Shown here piece after piece: positions 27,500 through 36,485 of a DNA stretch of 64,000 bases (positions within the stretch are counted from its first letter, which is position 1; each line of letters begins with the position of its first letter). The notes beneath the pieces were generated by a model. That model was not told where the DNA came from. It searched no databases and saw nothing but the letters and a program-made list of their open reading frames with translations. The stretch lies in the NCBI GenBank assembly GCA_965203615.1, contig OZ241900.1, positions 2,728,001 through 2,792,000 of the forward strand, given 5' to 3'. Both the position numbers and the translations under genes were made by a program. This DNA is from VXNE01 sp965203615. GTDB taxonomy: Bacteria > Pseudomonadota > Gammaproteobacteria > Pseudomonadales > Azotimanducaceae.

Positions 27500-29395
27500 C
27501 TAGTTGCTGTTCATTCCGGCGAGCCCGGCATTCACCCGTGCGTTCTTTTCTTCGTCCAGCCACCACAAGTGAGGGAATCCTGTCCAATTCATGTGCTCGA
27601 TGCCGAGAGGCGGGTGGCCAAACCGGTCCCAGTATACGAGATGACGCCCGACCGGATGCCCTTCGGGTATGACATAGAAGTTCCAGAGCAGGACGCGATC
27701 CAGCGCCCGCCCGGCCGCATTCATTTCCGCTTCTGTCGTCGCCTGGGCAATTTGCTCTACCAGGAAGTCCACCACGGGGTTCTTGATGCCCGCGTAGTTG
27801 GTCATGTTCGGCGGGTCGGCCGACACGGAGGTGAACTGGTCGCGCATGCGCGCCGGAAACGGGACCCTGAAGGTATAGAACTTGCGCATCGTCGCGTCGT
27901 AGTCGTAGTTCCGCAGCCGATTGACCATCAGGTTGCGCTCGACCTTGCGCAGGACCGCGTCTATCCCGAGGCGTTTCAGGTTGTCGACGAAGGGCGTGAG
28001 CATACGTTCATGGTCCGTGCCTGAGATGATGAAGTCGAAGGCGAAGGGCTCACCGGTCCTCGAGTTGACGCGCCGGAAGTCCTTGATCACCCATCCGGCC
28101 TCGACGAGGAGCGCGTCGGCCTCGAGCAGCGTGTCGCGGTTGCGTCCGAAAACGCCGTTCTTCGGCAGCGGCACCGGTTGCGTGAAGACCCGCTCGGGCA
28201 CCTGGTCGCGGAACGGTTCCAGGAGCTTGAGTTCCGCCGCCGACGGCAGTCCATCCGCCTGCATCCCGGATCGCATGAAGAAGCTGTTGTTGCGGTCCAT
28301 GCCGCCATGCCAGTACACGCGGTTCGCCCACTCGAAGTTGTAGGCCAATGTCAGCGCTTCCCGAACCCGTATGTCCTTGAACGGTTCCCGGCGATTGTTG
28401 AGGACGATGGAGTAGTGCATGCCGTAGGAGGTGCCCATGACATGGGTTTCCTTCCTGAACAGGCCTTCGTGATAGCCGGCGAAATCGTAGGCGGTGTGGA
28501 AAGTGGCCTCGTTCTGGTCGCGGTAGTAGTCGAAGACGCCAGCCCGCAGCGCCTGCAGCATGACGTTCATGTCGAAAAAATAGTGAATCACGATGCGGTC
28601 GAAATTGTTCTGGCCGACGTTCACGTTGAGGTCCTTGCCCCAATAGTCCTCGACCCGTTCGAAGACCACCTTGTGACCCGGATCCACCTGGGAGATGCGA
28701 TACGGGCCGTTTCCGAGGGGCGGTTCCAGGGTCGTGGCGGAGAACTCCCTGTTTTCCCAATAGTGTTCCGGCAGCGGCGTGAACTTGGCGGTGAGGATGA
28801 CCAGTTGCGGGTTCTTTTCGGCGGTGTCGCTGAAGTGAAACCTGAATGACCTTGGGCCGGTCTGTTCCACGCTGTCGAGAGGTTGGTACCGCACTCGCCA
28901 AGTGGCGCCCGCCTCGGTCTTGAGCATCTTGAAGGTCCACAGGACATCGTCCACTGTGACCGGTTCGCCGTCGTGCCAATAGGCGCCTTCGCGCAGCGTG
29001 TAGGCCACCCAACTGTAATCGTCGGCCACCTCGACACTCTCGGCGAGCTTGCCGTAGTAGGAAGCCAGTTCATCTTCCGACGCCCGCATCAGGGGTTCGT
29101 AGATCGGGGTGCCCAGCCTCGGGTCCAGGTAGACGGACAGCACCCCCCTGTCGACATAGACATGCAGGTTATTGAACGTCCCGACGATGGCCATCCTGAC
29201 CGCGCCGCCTTTCGGCGTATCCGGATACGCATAATCGAAGTGCGGCATGTCGCTCGGGTATTTCAGGTCACCGAAGTAGGCGAAGCCGTGGCTCGGCGTC
29301 CCCGCCGCTGCGGGAAAGACGGGAAGCACCAGTAAGCAGGCAAGAAGACGCGCCGCCGGGTGAAACACGGCGCCCGCCAGGGTGACGGATTTCAT
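27500..29395 (-). CDS. extracellular solute-binding protein, YejA-like (paralogue 1)
   Basis: 631 residues with an N-terminal signal peptide (residues 1-31, LLACLLVLPVFPAAAG). GFAYFGDLKYPSDMPHFDYA and YWHDGEPVTVDDVLWTF are family 5 solute-binding protein signatures, of the YejA type. It lies five bases after its near-duplicate, so the pair arose by tandem duplication. It delivers peptides to the YejB/YejE-like channel in the periplasm. Confidence 0.88.
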   Translation of the reverse strand: MKSVTLAGAVFHPAARLLACLLVLPVFPAAAGTPSHGFAYFGDLKYPSDMPHFDYAYPDTPKGGAVRMAIVGTFNNLHVYVDRGVLSVYLDPRLGTPIYEPLMRASEDELASYYGKLAESVEVADDYSWVAYTLREGAYWHDGEPVTVDDVLWTFKMLKTEAGATWRVRYQPLDSVEQTGPRSFRFHFSDTAEKNPQLVILTAKFTPLPEHYWENREFSATTLEPPLGNGPYRISQVDPGHKVVFERVEDYWGKDLNVNVGQNNFDRIVIHYFFDMNVMLQALRAGVFDYYRDQNEATFHTAYDFAGYHEGLFRKETHVMGTSYGMHYSIVLNNRREPFKDIRVREALTLAYNFEWANRVYWHGGMDRNNSFFMRSGMQADGLPSAAELKLLEPFRDQVPERVFTQPVPLPKNGVFGRNRDTLLEADALLVEAGWVIKDFRRVNSRTGEPFAFDFIISGTDHERMLTPFVDNLKRLGIDAVLRKVERNLMVNRLRNYDYDATMRKFYTFRVPFPARMRDQFTSVSADPPNMTNYAGIKNPVVDFLVEQIAQATTEAEMNAAGRALDRVLLWNFYVIPEGHPVGRHLVYWDRFGHPPLGIEHMNWTGFPHLWWLDEEKNARVNAGLAGMNSN

Positions 29396-29399
29396 GGCA

Positions 29400-31259
29400 C
29401 TAGTTGTCCGCCATTCCGGCCAGGCCGGCCTCCACGCGGGCGTTCTTCTCCTCGTCGAACCACCAGAGCTGCGGGAAACCGGTCCAGTTCATGTGCTCTC
29501 GACCCATGGGAGGGTGACCGAAGCGGTCCCAGTACACGGGGTGGCGCCCGAGCGGACAACCTTCGGGAATCACGTAGAAGTTCCAGAGCAGCACGCGGTC
29601 GAGGGCCTTGCCGGCGGTGTTCATTTCCGCCACTGTCTTGGCGCGCAGGACCTTTTCCACCAGCAGGTCCACCACGGGGTTGCTGATTCCGGGCAGGTTC
29701 GTCTGGTTCGGCTTGTCAGCCCACTGCGAGGTGTACGTGCGGCGCATGCGGTCCGGGATCGGGACCATGAACGTGTAGAGCTTGCGGATCGTCGAATCGA
29801 AATCGTAGTTTCGCAGCCGGTTGGTCATCAGGTTGCTTTCGAGCTTGCGAAGCACGGCGTTGATCCCCAGGCGCTTTAGGTTGTCGACAAAGGGCACCAG
29901 CATGCGCTCGTGGAGGCCAAACCTGACGATGAACTCGATCTCGAGTGGTTCTCCGGTCACGGCGTGGACGCGCTGAAAGTCCTTGACTATCCAGCCCGCC
30001 TCGACCAGCAGCGCGTCCGCCCGGAGTAGCGTCTCGCGGTTGCGCCCGAATGGTTCGTTCCGGGGCAGGGCCACGGGATGTGTGAATACTCGCTCCGGCA
30101 CCTGGCCACGCAACGGCTCGAGGATCTCGAGTTCCGCGGCCGACGGCATGCCTCGGGCCTGCATTCCCGAACGCATGAAGTAGCTGTCGTTGCGTTCGAG
30201 TCCATTGAACCAGTAAACGCGGTTCGCGAAATCGAAGTTGTAGGCGAGCGTCAGCGCCTCCCTGACGCGTATGTCCTTGAACAGGTCGCGGCGGGTGTTG
30301 AAGACGACGCTCTCGTGCATGCCGTAGGAATAGCCCATTCGGTAGGTCTCCCTCTTGAAGAGACCCTTGTGATAGGCGTCGAAATCGTAGGCCGTGTGGA
30401 AGTGGCTTTCGTCCTCTTCGAAGAAAAAGTCGACGAAACCCGCTCGCATCGCCTGGAGCATGACGTTCCGGTCGAAGTAATAGGTGTGCACGATGCGGTC
30501 GAAATTGTGGTGGCCGACGTTGACGTTGAGGTCCTTGCCCCAATAGTCCTCGACGCGTTTGAAGACCAGCTTGTGTCCGGCCTCCACCTCGGCAAGCCGA
30601 TACGGGCCGTTGCCAAGCGGCGGCTCGAGGGTCGTGGCCGTGAAGTCCCTTTCCTCCCAGTAGTGCCTGGGCAGCGTGGTGAACCGGGCGGTGAGAACGA
30701 CCAGCGGCGGGCCCTTCTCCGACTCCTCGGTGAAATGAATCCTGAATGACCGCGGCCCGGTCTGCTCGATGCTGCCGAAAGGGTCGTAGCGCACGCGCCA
30801 ACTGATGCCCGCCTCGGTCTTCACCATCTTGAAGGTCCACAGCACATCGTCGACGGTCACCGGTTCGCCGTCGTGCCAGTACGCGTTGTCGCGCAGCGTG
30901 TACTCGACCCAACTGTAATCGTCGGCGACTTCCACGCTTTCCGCGAGCAGGCCGTAGTAGGAAGCCAGTTCGTCTTCGGACCACCGCATGAGCTGGTCGT
31001 AGACCCTCGATCCCAGCCTGGTGTCCATGAATGGAGAGAGGTTCCCCTTGTCGACGTAGGCATGCACGTTGTTGAAGTTGCCGACGATGGACAGGTGCAG
31101 ACTGCCCCCTTTCGGGGCATCCGGATTCGCGTAGTCGAAATGCGCCATGTCCTTCGGGTACTTCAGTTCGCCGAAGTACGCGAAGCCGTGGCTGGGCTCT
31201 CCCGCCGCGACGAGCGCCGGGAGAATTGCTAGCAGGCTGGCGACAAGACGCGCGGCCAT
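29400..31259 (-). CDS. extracellular solute-binding protein, YejA-like (paralogue 2)
   Basis: 619 residues. It has a signal peptide (residues 1-20, LVASLLAILPALVAAG) and aligns with the neighbouring binding protein almost end to end (for example GFAYFGELKYPKDMAHFDYA against GFAYFGDLKYPSDMPHFDYA). First gene of the operon, divergent from dgcN across about 205 bp. Two binding proteins feeding one permease pair would widen the range of peptides recognised. No ATPase gene is present in this locus. Confidence 0.88.
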   Translation of the reverse strand: MAARLVASLLAILPALVAAGEPSHGFAYFGELKYPKDMAHFDYANPDAPKGGSLHLSIVGNFNNVHAYVDKGNLSPFMDTRLGSRVYDQLMRWSEDELASYYGLLAESVEVADDYSWVEYTLRDNAYWHDGEPVTVDDVLWTFKMVKTEAGISWRVRYDPFGSIEQTGPRSFRIHFTEESEKGPPLVVLTARFTTLPRHYWEERDFTATTLEPPLGNGPYRLAEVEAGHKLVFKRVEDYWGKDLNVNVGHHNFDRIVHTYYFDRNVMLQAMRAGFVDFFFEEDESHFHTAYDFDAYHKGLFKRETYRMGYSYGMHESVVFNTRRDLFKDIRVREALTLAYNFDFANRVYWFNGLERNDSYFMRSGMQARGMPSAAELEILEPLRGQVPERVFTHPVALPRNEPFGRNRETLLRADALLVEAGWIVKDFQRVHAVTGEPLEIEFIVRFGLHERMLVPFVDNLKRLGINAVLRKLESNLMTNRLRNYDFDSTIRKLYTFMVPIPDRMRRTYTSQWADKPNQTNLPGISNPVVDLLVEKVLRAKTVAEMNTAGKALDRVLLWNFYVIPEGCPLGRHPVYWDRFGHPPMGREHMNWTGFPQLWWFDEEKNARVEAGLAGMADN

Positions 31260-31464
31260 ATTCCGTTCAATCTGCGAAATCTCCGATGGGTGTCGGGCAC
31301 ACCCCTGGTCATGAAGTCCATGACCCCCGTCCCCGCCTTTGGACGGCCAATACTATCCCAAGGTACGACCGCGCGGGGCTTGCCGGGCAAAGGGGCGTTG
31401 GGCGTGGAATCTCGCGCCGTTTGTCCCTATGGTGAGCAGCCAGGACGATACGGTCACCAGCGAC

Positions 31465-32460
31465 ATGCACATCAGGACGCCGTACCTCCTCTTTCTCGGC
31501 GATGCCAGGGATGCGCTGGCCGCGAAGACGGGTCAGGGCATCGTCGACTGGCGACCGGACGCAGTCGCCGGGCAGATGCGGCTGCCGGGTTGTGGCGCGG
31601 ATCTCGGCGTTGCCGAACTTTCGATATCCGATGCTGTGCGTGCGGGCGCCAGGACCCTGGTGATCGGCGCGGTCAATCCGGGCGGCGTACTGCCTGATAG
31701 GTGGCGCGTCCACATCGTCGAAGCCCTGGAGGCGGGGCTGGATATCGCCAGCGGCATGCACGTGCGTCTTGTCGACATCCCCGAGGTGGCGGAGACCGCG
31801 GCGCGTATTGGCCGGCGACTGTTCGACGTGCGTCACCCGTCCGGCTCGTTTCATACCGCGAGCGGCCGAAAACGCACCGGCAAGAGGTTGCTCACGGTAG
31901 GTACCGACTGTTCCGTGGGCAAGAAGTACACCGCCCTTGCGATCGAACGCGAGTTGTCGCGGCGTGGCGTGGATACCGACTACCGCGCCACGGGCCAAAC
32001 GGGCATTCTCATCTCGGGCTCCGGCATCGCCATCGACGCCGTCGTTGCCGACTTCGCGGCGGGTGCGGCCGAGGCATTGTCGCCGGATGCCGACGCGGAC
32101 CACTGGGACGTCGTAGAGGGTCAGGGTTCGCTGTTTCATCCGTCCTTCGCGGGTGTCAGCTTGGCGTTGTTGCACGGTACCCAGCCGGACGCTTTCGTCG
32201 TCTGCCACGAGCCGACCCGCAGGACCATGCGCAATGTGAGAACACCCATTGCGCACATCGAAGACGTGATCGCAGAGACCACCGCGCTCGGGCGCCTGAC
32301 GAATCCCCATATCCGGTGTGCCGGGATCGCGCTGGATACATCGGCGCTTCCCAGGTCCGATGCGATGCAGGTCATCGAAGACACCGCGCATCGATTCGAT
32401 TTGCCGGCATGCGATCCCGTGCGGCAGGGCGTCGGCGCCATCGTCGATGGGTTGCCTTGA
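31465..32460 (+). CDS. dgcN: DUF1611 family N-acetyltransferase, DgcN-like
   Basis: 331 residues. YLLFLGDARDALAAKTGQGI, LTVGTDCSVGKKYTA (P-loop) and DVVEGQGSLFHP are strongly conserved in the DUF1611/DgcN group. DgcN acetylates D-glutamate, after which DgcA converts the N-acetyl-D form to the L form, in a D-glutamate breakdown route described in marine bacteria. ATG 31465 matches the family N terminus; an ATG at 31429 would add 12 residues. dgcA follows 120 bp later, as expected for the pair. Confidence 0.85.
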   Translation: MHIRTPYLLFLGDARDALAAKTGQGIVDWRPDAVAGQMRLPGCGADLGVAELSISDAVRAGARTLVIGAVNPGGVLPDRWRVHIVEALEAGLDIASGMHVRLVDIPEVAETAARIGRRLFDVRHPSGSFHTASGRKRTGKRLLTVGTDCSVGKKYTALAIERELSRRGVDTDYRATGQTGILISGSGIAIDAVVADFAAGAAEALSPDADADHWDVVEGQGSLFHPSFAGVSLALLHGTQPDAFVVCHEPTRRTMRNVRTPIAHIEDVIAETTALGRLTNPHIRCAGIALDTSALPRSDAMQVIEDTAHRFDLPACDPVRQGVGAIVDGLP

Positions 32461-32580
32461 GACGGTTGCCTGGCGCCGTCGGTCGCGTCGCCCTTGCGAC
32501 GTATGCGCCGCATCGAATGAAGGAACTTCGACGACCGTGACCTATCCAATGTCGGTAGATTTACAGGTAGGTGGACACTG

Positions 32581-33552
32581 ATGAAGGTTAGTGCCCAACT
32601 GGAAAGCTGGCCCATCGCGCGGCCCTTCACTATTTCCCGGGGGACGAAGCGAGCGGCCGAGGTCGTGGTCGCGACCATCACCGACGGCGAGTTCTGCGGT
32701 CGTGGCGAGTGCGTTCCATACGCCCGTTATGGCGAAACGGCCTGCCATGTCATTCGGACGATCAAGGACTATCGCGGCCCGTTCGACCGTGACGCGCTGG
32801 CAGAGTTCCTTCCCGCCGGGGCGGCCCGCAACGCGCTTGACTGCGCGTTGTGGGACCTGGCAGCGAAACGCAGCGGTCAAACGGCGTGGAAGCTGGCGGG
32901 CGTCCCGCGCCCGGTCGATGTGGTGACGGCGCTCACCGTGAGTCTGGACTCGCCGGAAAGGATGGGTGAACAGGCCTGCGCCGCGCGGGATCGCGACGTT
33001 CTGAAAGTGAAGCTGGGGAAGGGTTCAGTCGCCCTGGACATCGAGCGGCTGCGCGCCGTGCGGGCCAATGCGCCCGATGCGCGCCTCATATTGGACGTCA
33101 ACGAGGGGTGGTCATTCGCGGATTTGGAGGAGTTCATTCCGGCGGCGGTGCAAACCCGGGTCGAGATGATCGAGCAGCCGCTGGCTGAACGTGATGATGC
33201 GAAGCTTCGTCGTTTCCTTTCGCCTATCCCCCTTTGTGCTGACGAGAGCATCCGGGACGGCTCGAACCTTGCCGGGATCGCGGAGCGCTATCAGGCGGTG
33301 AACATCAAGCTTGACAAGACTGGCGGGTTGACGCGGGCGCTGGCCCTGGCGAAGAAGGCGCGCGCCAGGAACATGGTCGTGGTGGTCGGCTGCATGGTCT
33401 CCACGTCGCTTTCCATGGCGCCGGCGTTGCTGCTTTCGAAATTCGCCCGCTTCGTCGACCTCGATGGTCCGCAACTCCTGACCAGAGACCGAGACCCCGG
33501 CCTTGCATACAATGGCAGCCGTCTCTCTTTTTCCGAGCACGTTTGGGGATGA
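32581..33552 (+). CDS. dgcA: N-acetyl-D-glutamate racemase / dipeptide epimerase, DgcA-like
   Basis: 323 residues of the enolase superfamily. LKVKLGKG gives the KxK base (K142, K144), metal ligands D172 (LDVNEGW), E198 (EMIEQPL) and D221 (CADESIRD), and the second base K246 in NIKLDKTGGL. This matches the L-Ala-D/L-Glu epimerase branch, which includes DgcA. The dgcN neighbour favours N-acetylglutamate; an Ala-Glu dipeptide epimerase is the alternative and would fit the peptide importer next door. The next gene overlaps its stop. Confidence 0.87.
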   Translation: MKVSAQLESWPIARPFTISRGTKRAAEVVVATITDGEFCGRGECVPYARYGETACHVIRTIKDYRGPFDRDALAEFLPAGAARNALDCALWDLAAKRSGQTAWKLAGVPRPVDVVTALTVSLDSPERMGEQACAARDRDVLKVKLGKGSVALDIERLRAVRANAPDARLILDVNEGWSFADLEEFIPAAVQTRVEMIEQPLAERDDAKLRRFLSPIPLCADESIRDGSNLAGIAERYQAVNIKLDKTGGLTRALALAKKARARNMVVVVGCMVSTSLSMAPALLLSKFARFVDLDGPQLLTRDRDPGLAYNGSRLSFSEHVWG

Positions 33553-34475
33553 CGGCGCGAACCATCTGGCGCGACGGCGAGTTCATCGCCTGGAACGATG
33601 CCACCGTACACGTATTGTCGCAGAGCCTGCAACGGGGCTCGCTGGCGTTCGACTACCTGAGCGTCCATGCAACCCCGCGCGGCGTCGCCGTGTTCCGCCT
33701 GCGCGATCACATCGAACGCCTGGCCATCACCTGCGAGATCGTCGGCCTGCCCCTCGACTATGCCGTCGACGAACTGGTCGACGCGTGCGCCGAAACGGTG
33801 CGTCTCAATCCGGGTGCCAAGTCCCTGAAGATCAGCGCGCTGATTCCATCGGTCGAGGCCGAACTGGTCCCCCAGGATCCCCGCGTATCGGTATTCATCG
33901 CCGCCTATGACGGTGACCGCGACATCATCGACAGGAACATGGGACAACCACATCGGCGCACGGAACTGTCCTTGAAGATCGAACGCGACAAGCGCAGCCG
34001 ACGCAACGACATCATTCCACCCCATGCAAAGGTCGCCGCCAACTACACCGCCGCCATGACTGCCAAGTGGCGCGCGCGACAGGAGGGTTTCGACGACATT
34101 GTCCTGCTTGACGAGGACGGCTGCGTAACGGAAGCGCCGACAGCCAACCTGTTCGTTGTCGACACCTCGGGCGGTCTTGCGACACCGCCCGCAAGCAAGG
34201 TGTTGCTTGGCATCACCCGGGCTTCGATCATTGAACTCGCGTCCACGATCGGCAGCGCGTGTGAAGAACGCGACGTCTCCGTGGATGAACTCAAGCGCGC
34301 ATCGGAAGTGTTCCTGACTGGCACCTCGGAGGGAGTGTGGCCAGCACTCTGGATTGACGGCAAGTTCGTTGGCGATGGAAACGTGGGCCCGATCACAACC
34401 CGGCTTCGGGACACCTATCGAGCTGTCGTGAAAGGCGAAGAACCGGCCTTCGACTGCTGGCTGCACTTCGTTTAG
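33549..34475 (+). CDS. class IV aminotransferase (BCAT/D-amino-acid aminotransferase type)
   Basis: 308 residues from ATG 33549, overlapping the dgcA stop (ATGA); a TTG two codons upstream is the alternative. TIWRDGEFIAWNDATVHVLS is the N-terminal fold-type IV signature, and AKVAANYTAAM carries the PLP Lys. EAPTANLFVVD and LLGITRASIIELA are conserved. The operon position suggests transamination of an amino acid released by the dgc pathway or from imported peptides, but L- or D-specificity cannot be told by eye. Confidence 0.83.
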   Translation: MTARTIWRDGEFIAWNDATVHVLSQSLQRGSLAFDYLSVHATPRGVAVFRLRDHIERLAITCEIVGLPLDYAVDELVDACAETVRLNPGAKSLKISALIPSVEAELVPQDPRVSVFIAAYDGDRDIIDRNMGQPHRRTELSLKIERDKRSRRNDIIPPHAKVAANYTAAMTAKWRARQEGFDDIVLLDEDGCVTEAPTANLFVVDTSGGLATPPASKVLLGITRASIIELASTIGSACEERDVSVDELKRASEVFLTGTSEGVWPALWIDGKFVGDGNVGPITTRLRDTYRAVVKGEEPAFDCWLHFV

Positions 34476-34551
34476 CGGGCACTTTCGGAGGACCGACGCC
34501 GAGAGTGCCGCGACGCATCCAGTCAAGTCTTGGTAGAGCTGTTATTTCGGT

Positions 34552-34594
34552 GCCGGCCACGGGCAGAGCCGAAGGCGAAGGATGTGGGGCACTT
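34552..34594 (+). repeat. family 1 repeat, degenerate partial copy
   Basis: GCCGGCCACGGGCAGAGCC and GATGTGGGGCACTT match the central and right part of the family 1 repeat with several changes. It lies between the aminotransferase and the convergent VOC gene, 450 bp from two further copies. Confidence 0.5.
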
Positions 34595-34655
34595 CATGGG
34601 GGAAGTCCTGGAATTGTCTATGCGTGGCCTCGAGGCTGGTTCATCGATTGGCGGA

Positions 34656-35045
34656 TCAGCGGCCTTCGGCCGCCTCGGAGCGATCGCTTCCGAAGTAGAT
34701 GGTATGCCCGTCCGGATCCTCGATCACGAACTCGGTCGTACCCCAGGGACGGTCGGAGATGCCTTCGACGATCTTCACGCCGGCGCTTTCGATTCGGTGG
34801 AAGGTGGCGCGGATATCCTCCACGCCGATGTGAAGGTGGAGGTGCTGCCCGTTGCGGACGAAATCGATGTTCGGCTCGGGATCGTCCACGAGCTTGAGGT
34901 GAATCGTCCGATCTCCGCTGCCGACACCGGCGTAGAAGTCCTGGTATCTGAAGGAAAGCGTGAGTCCGAGCGTCTTCGTGTAGAAGTTGACCGCGCGATC
35001 GAGGTCGGTGGTACGGAGTTGGGGAACGATGTTCGTTACTTCCAT
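34656..35045 (-). CDS. VOC family protein (glyoxalase/bleomycin resistance fold)
   Basis: 129 residues. Two beta-alpha-beta-beta-beta units are visible: LRTTDLDRAVNFYTKTLGLT with HLHLHIGVEDIRATFHRIES, and a C-terminal FVIEDPDGHTIYFG with the metal-ligand-like Glu. It could be a lyase, dioxygenase or binding protein. The ATG lies within the left end of a family 1 repeat (CCATGG), so the repeat supplies the start codon and the whole 5' leader. Confidence 0.82.
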   Translation of the reverse strand: MEVTNIVPQLRTTDLDRAVNFYTKTLGLTLSFRYQDFYAGVGSGDRTIHLKLVDDPEPNIDFVRNGQHLHLHIGVEDIRATFHRIESAGVKIVEGISDRPWGTTEFVIEDPDGHTIYFGSDRSEAAEGR

Positions 35046-35103
35046 GGTCGACGAGCGGGGCCGGGCCACAGGCGAAGCCGAAGGCGCCGGCTGTGGGGCA
35101 CTC
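35043..35103 (+). repeat. family 1 dispersed repeat, copy A of a tandem pair
   Basis: CATGGTCGACGAGCGGGGC to GGCTGTGGGGCACTC. It is identical over 61 nt to the reverse complement of 52563-52623. The arms CCACAG and CTGTGG can pair. It contains the VOC start codon on the minus strand. Confidence 0.85.
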
Positions 35104-35104
35104 G

Positions 35105-35163
35105 CATGGGCGACGAGCGGGGCTGGGTCGCAGACGGGCCGGAGTTACGGCTATGGGGCACTT
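35105..35163 (+). repeat. family 1 dispersed repeat, diverged copy B
   Basis: Begins CATGGGCGACGAGCGGGGC exactly 62 bp after copy A and ends CTATGGGGCACTTT. Its right end contains the stop codon of the LRAT-like gene on the minus strand. Confidence 0.7.
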
Positions 35164-35633
35164 TCACGCCCGCGTTTCCGGAGTTTCCGGCACACCGCGT
35201 ATCCGACCGCGACCGCCGCCAGGGGATGACGTATTGCCGCCAACGTAACGGCACCGACTACGATCCCTGCGGCGACCGCCACGAGCTGCGGGCTATTTGC
35301 CTTGCCGGTGGTGGCCCGCGTGACGGTGTGTTCGCAATTGTTTCTGAACAGGTGGTAGCGCTGGGTTTTGCCATCGGCCGCCTCGTGCGCGTGGTGCAGC
35401 GCCCGCGCGCGCTGCGTATCGGCGAGTCGCCGTGCACGCATGGCCTTGCCGCGGCGAAAGTCCTCCATCGACGAGACGTGTTCGCCGCGCCGGGGCGTGT
35501 TGTGCAGGACTCGACCGTCGCCGAGGGCGATGCCCTGGTGCATGACCGGTCCCTTGCGCCGGAGGACGATGTCGCCGGGGAGAAAATCTGTCACTGAACC
35601 TGTCGCATCATCGACTAACCGGCTATCGACCAT
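35151..35633 (-). CDS. LRAT-domain (NlpC/P60-like) protein
   Basis: 160 residues. DFLPGDIVLRRKGPVMHQGI and GDGRVLHNTP carry histidines H32 and H44, and FRNNCEHTVTRA holds the catalytic Cys100, the permuted papain-like core of the LRAT/H-rev107 family. Members act as acyltransferases, phospholipases or amidases. A hydrophobic segment (LVAVAAGIVVGAVTLAAIR, about 116-134) suggests membrane attachment at the C terminus. The last codons and stop are in a family 1 repeat. Confidence 0.75.
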   Translation of the reverse strand: MVDSRLVDDATGSVTDFLPGDIVLRRKGPVMHQGIALGDGRVLHNTPRRGEHVSSMEDFRRGKAMRARRLADTQRARALHHAHEAADGKTQRYHLFRNNCEHTVTRATTGKANSPQLVAVAAGIVVGAVTLAAIRHPLAAVAVGYAVCRKLRKRGRESAP

Positions 35634-35636
35634 AAC

Positions 35637-35978
35637 CTATTCGTCTGTCGTGATCGACACGATCATGTAGTCGATGGACTTGAGGAGTTGCTCCTCAGAG
35701 CACGTGTTGCACAGCCCCTTGGGAGGCATGCCCGGCGGCATCCCCTGGACAACGGACTCGAGTAGCGCCTCCCGGCCCCGGGCAAGGCGGGGCGTCCACG
35801 CTTCCCTGTCATCGAGCGCCGGCGCGCCGGCCACTCCGCCGGCGTGGCACGTAAAGCAGTAGCGCTCGTAGGTCTTCTTGCCGGGATGTTCGGCGGACTC
35901 GCCCTGATCGCATGCCGCGAGCAGGCCAGCGAGGGCGATGGCGACGCACCGGATCGCGGTTCGGGCCTTCGCGCGCAT
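35637..35978 (-). CDS. c-type cytochrome, cytochrome c5-like lipoprotein
   Basis: 113 residues. The signal peptide ends LLAAC (Cys23), a lipobox. The haem site is CFTCH (41-45), with GMPPGMPPKG supplying the axial Met, and CNTC (90-93) the extra Cys pair seen in cytochrome c5. It should carry electrons in the periplasm, attached to a membrane. ATG 35978 gives the signal peptide; longer versions do not. It lies three bases after the LRAT gene start on the same strand. Confidence 0.87.
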   Translation of the reverse strand: MRAKARTAIRCVAIALAGLLAACDQGESAEHPGKKTYERYCFTCHAGGVAGAPALDDREAWTPRLARGREALLESVVQGMPPGMPPKGLCNTCSEEQLLKSIDYMIVSITTDE

Positions 35979-36085
35979 GGCTTTTCCTCTCTGGTGTCGC
36001 GGGATGCGCGGACCATAGCGACTTGATACGGGCGTGTCTAACGTGCGAGGCACAGGTGCTTGTGGAGTTCTCCCAAGGACATCAT

Positions 36086-36101
36086 TTAACCAAATGGTTG
36101 A
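36086..36101. promoter_or_regulatory. operator-like repeat 1 for ArsR gene
   Basis: TTAACCAAATGGTTGA, an imperfect palindrome (AACCA...TGGTT), repeated 40 bp downstream at the gene start. Confidence 0.55.
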
Positions 36102-36125
36102 GTATCATTGCGAAAGCAGGTACGC

Positions 36126-36141
36126 TCAACCAAATGGTTGA
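36126..36141. promoter_or_regulatory. operator-like repeat 2, overlapping the ArsR start codon
   Basis: TCAACCAAATGGTTGA contains the ATG of the gene (36134). With copy 1 exactly 40 bp upstream this is a good autoregulatory operator pair for an ArsR-type repressor. Confidence 0.55.
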
Positions 36142-36469
36142 ACAAAGTCTTGATCACGTGTTCCACGCGCTTGCCGATCCCACCCGTCGCGCCATCCTCG
36201 ATCGTCTGCGAGAGGGAGAAGCCACCGTCAGTCGTCTCTCCGAGCCTTTCCCGCTTTCTTTCGCTGCGGTGTCCAAGCACCTGGGTGTGCTTGAGCGCGC
36301 CGGCCTGGTGACGCGCGAAGCGCGGGGGCGGGCACGGATGTGCCGCATGAATCCCGGTGCGCTGAACGACGCCCGCGCCTGGCTCGAAATCCACGAACGC
36401 TTCTGGTCGGAACGCCTGGACGCGCTCGATCAACTGGTTGGATCCAGCCCGGATACCAGGAACCGATGA
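36134..36469 (+). CDS. ArsR family transcriptional regulator
   Basis: 111 residues. FHALADPTRRAILDRLREGE and LSFAAVSKHLGVLERAGLV form the winged helix-turn-helix. There is no metal-binding Cys pair, so it belongs to the non-metal branch usually paired with an SRPBCC (AHSA1) protein; no such gene follows. Two copies of AACCAAATGGTT overlap and precede the start, pointing to autorepression. ATG 36134 is chosen as it begins the domain. Confidence 0.87.
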   Translation: MVEQSLDHVFHALADPTRRAILDRLREGEATVSRLSEPFPLSFAAVSKHLGVLERAGLVTREARGRARMCRMNPGALNDARAWLEIHERFWSERLDALDQLVGSSPDTRNR

Positions 36470-36485
36470 CAGATCGCAGTCCGGG

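Noticed and set aside
25244..31259. The Yej-like locus as a complete ABC importer
   Set aside because: No ATP-binding subunit gene is present between 24.4 and 31.5 kb.
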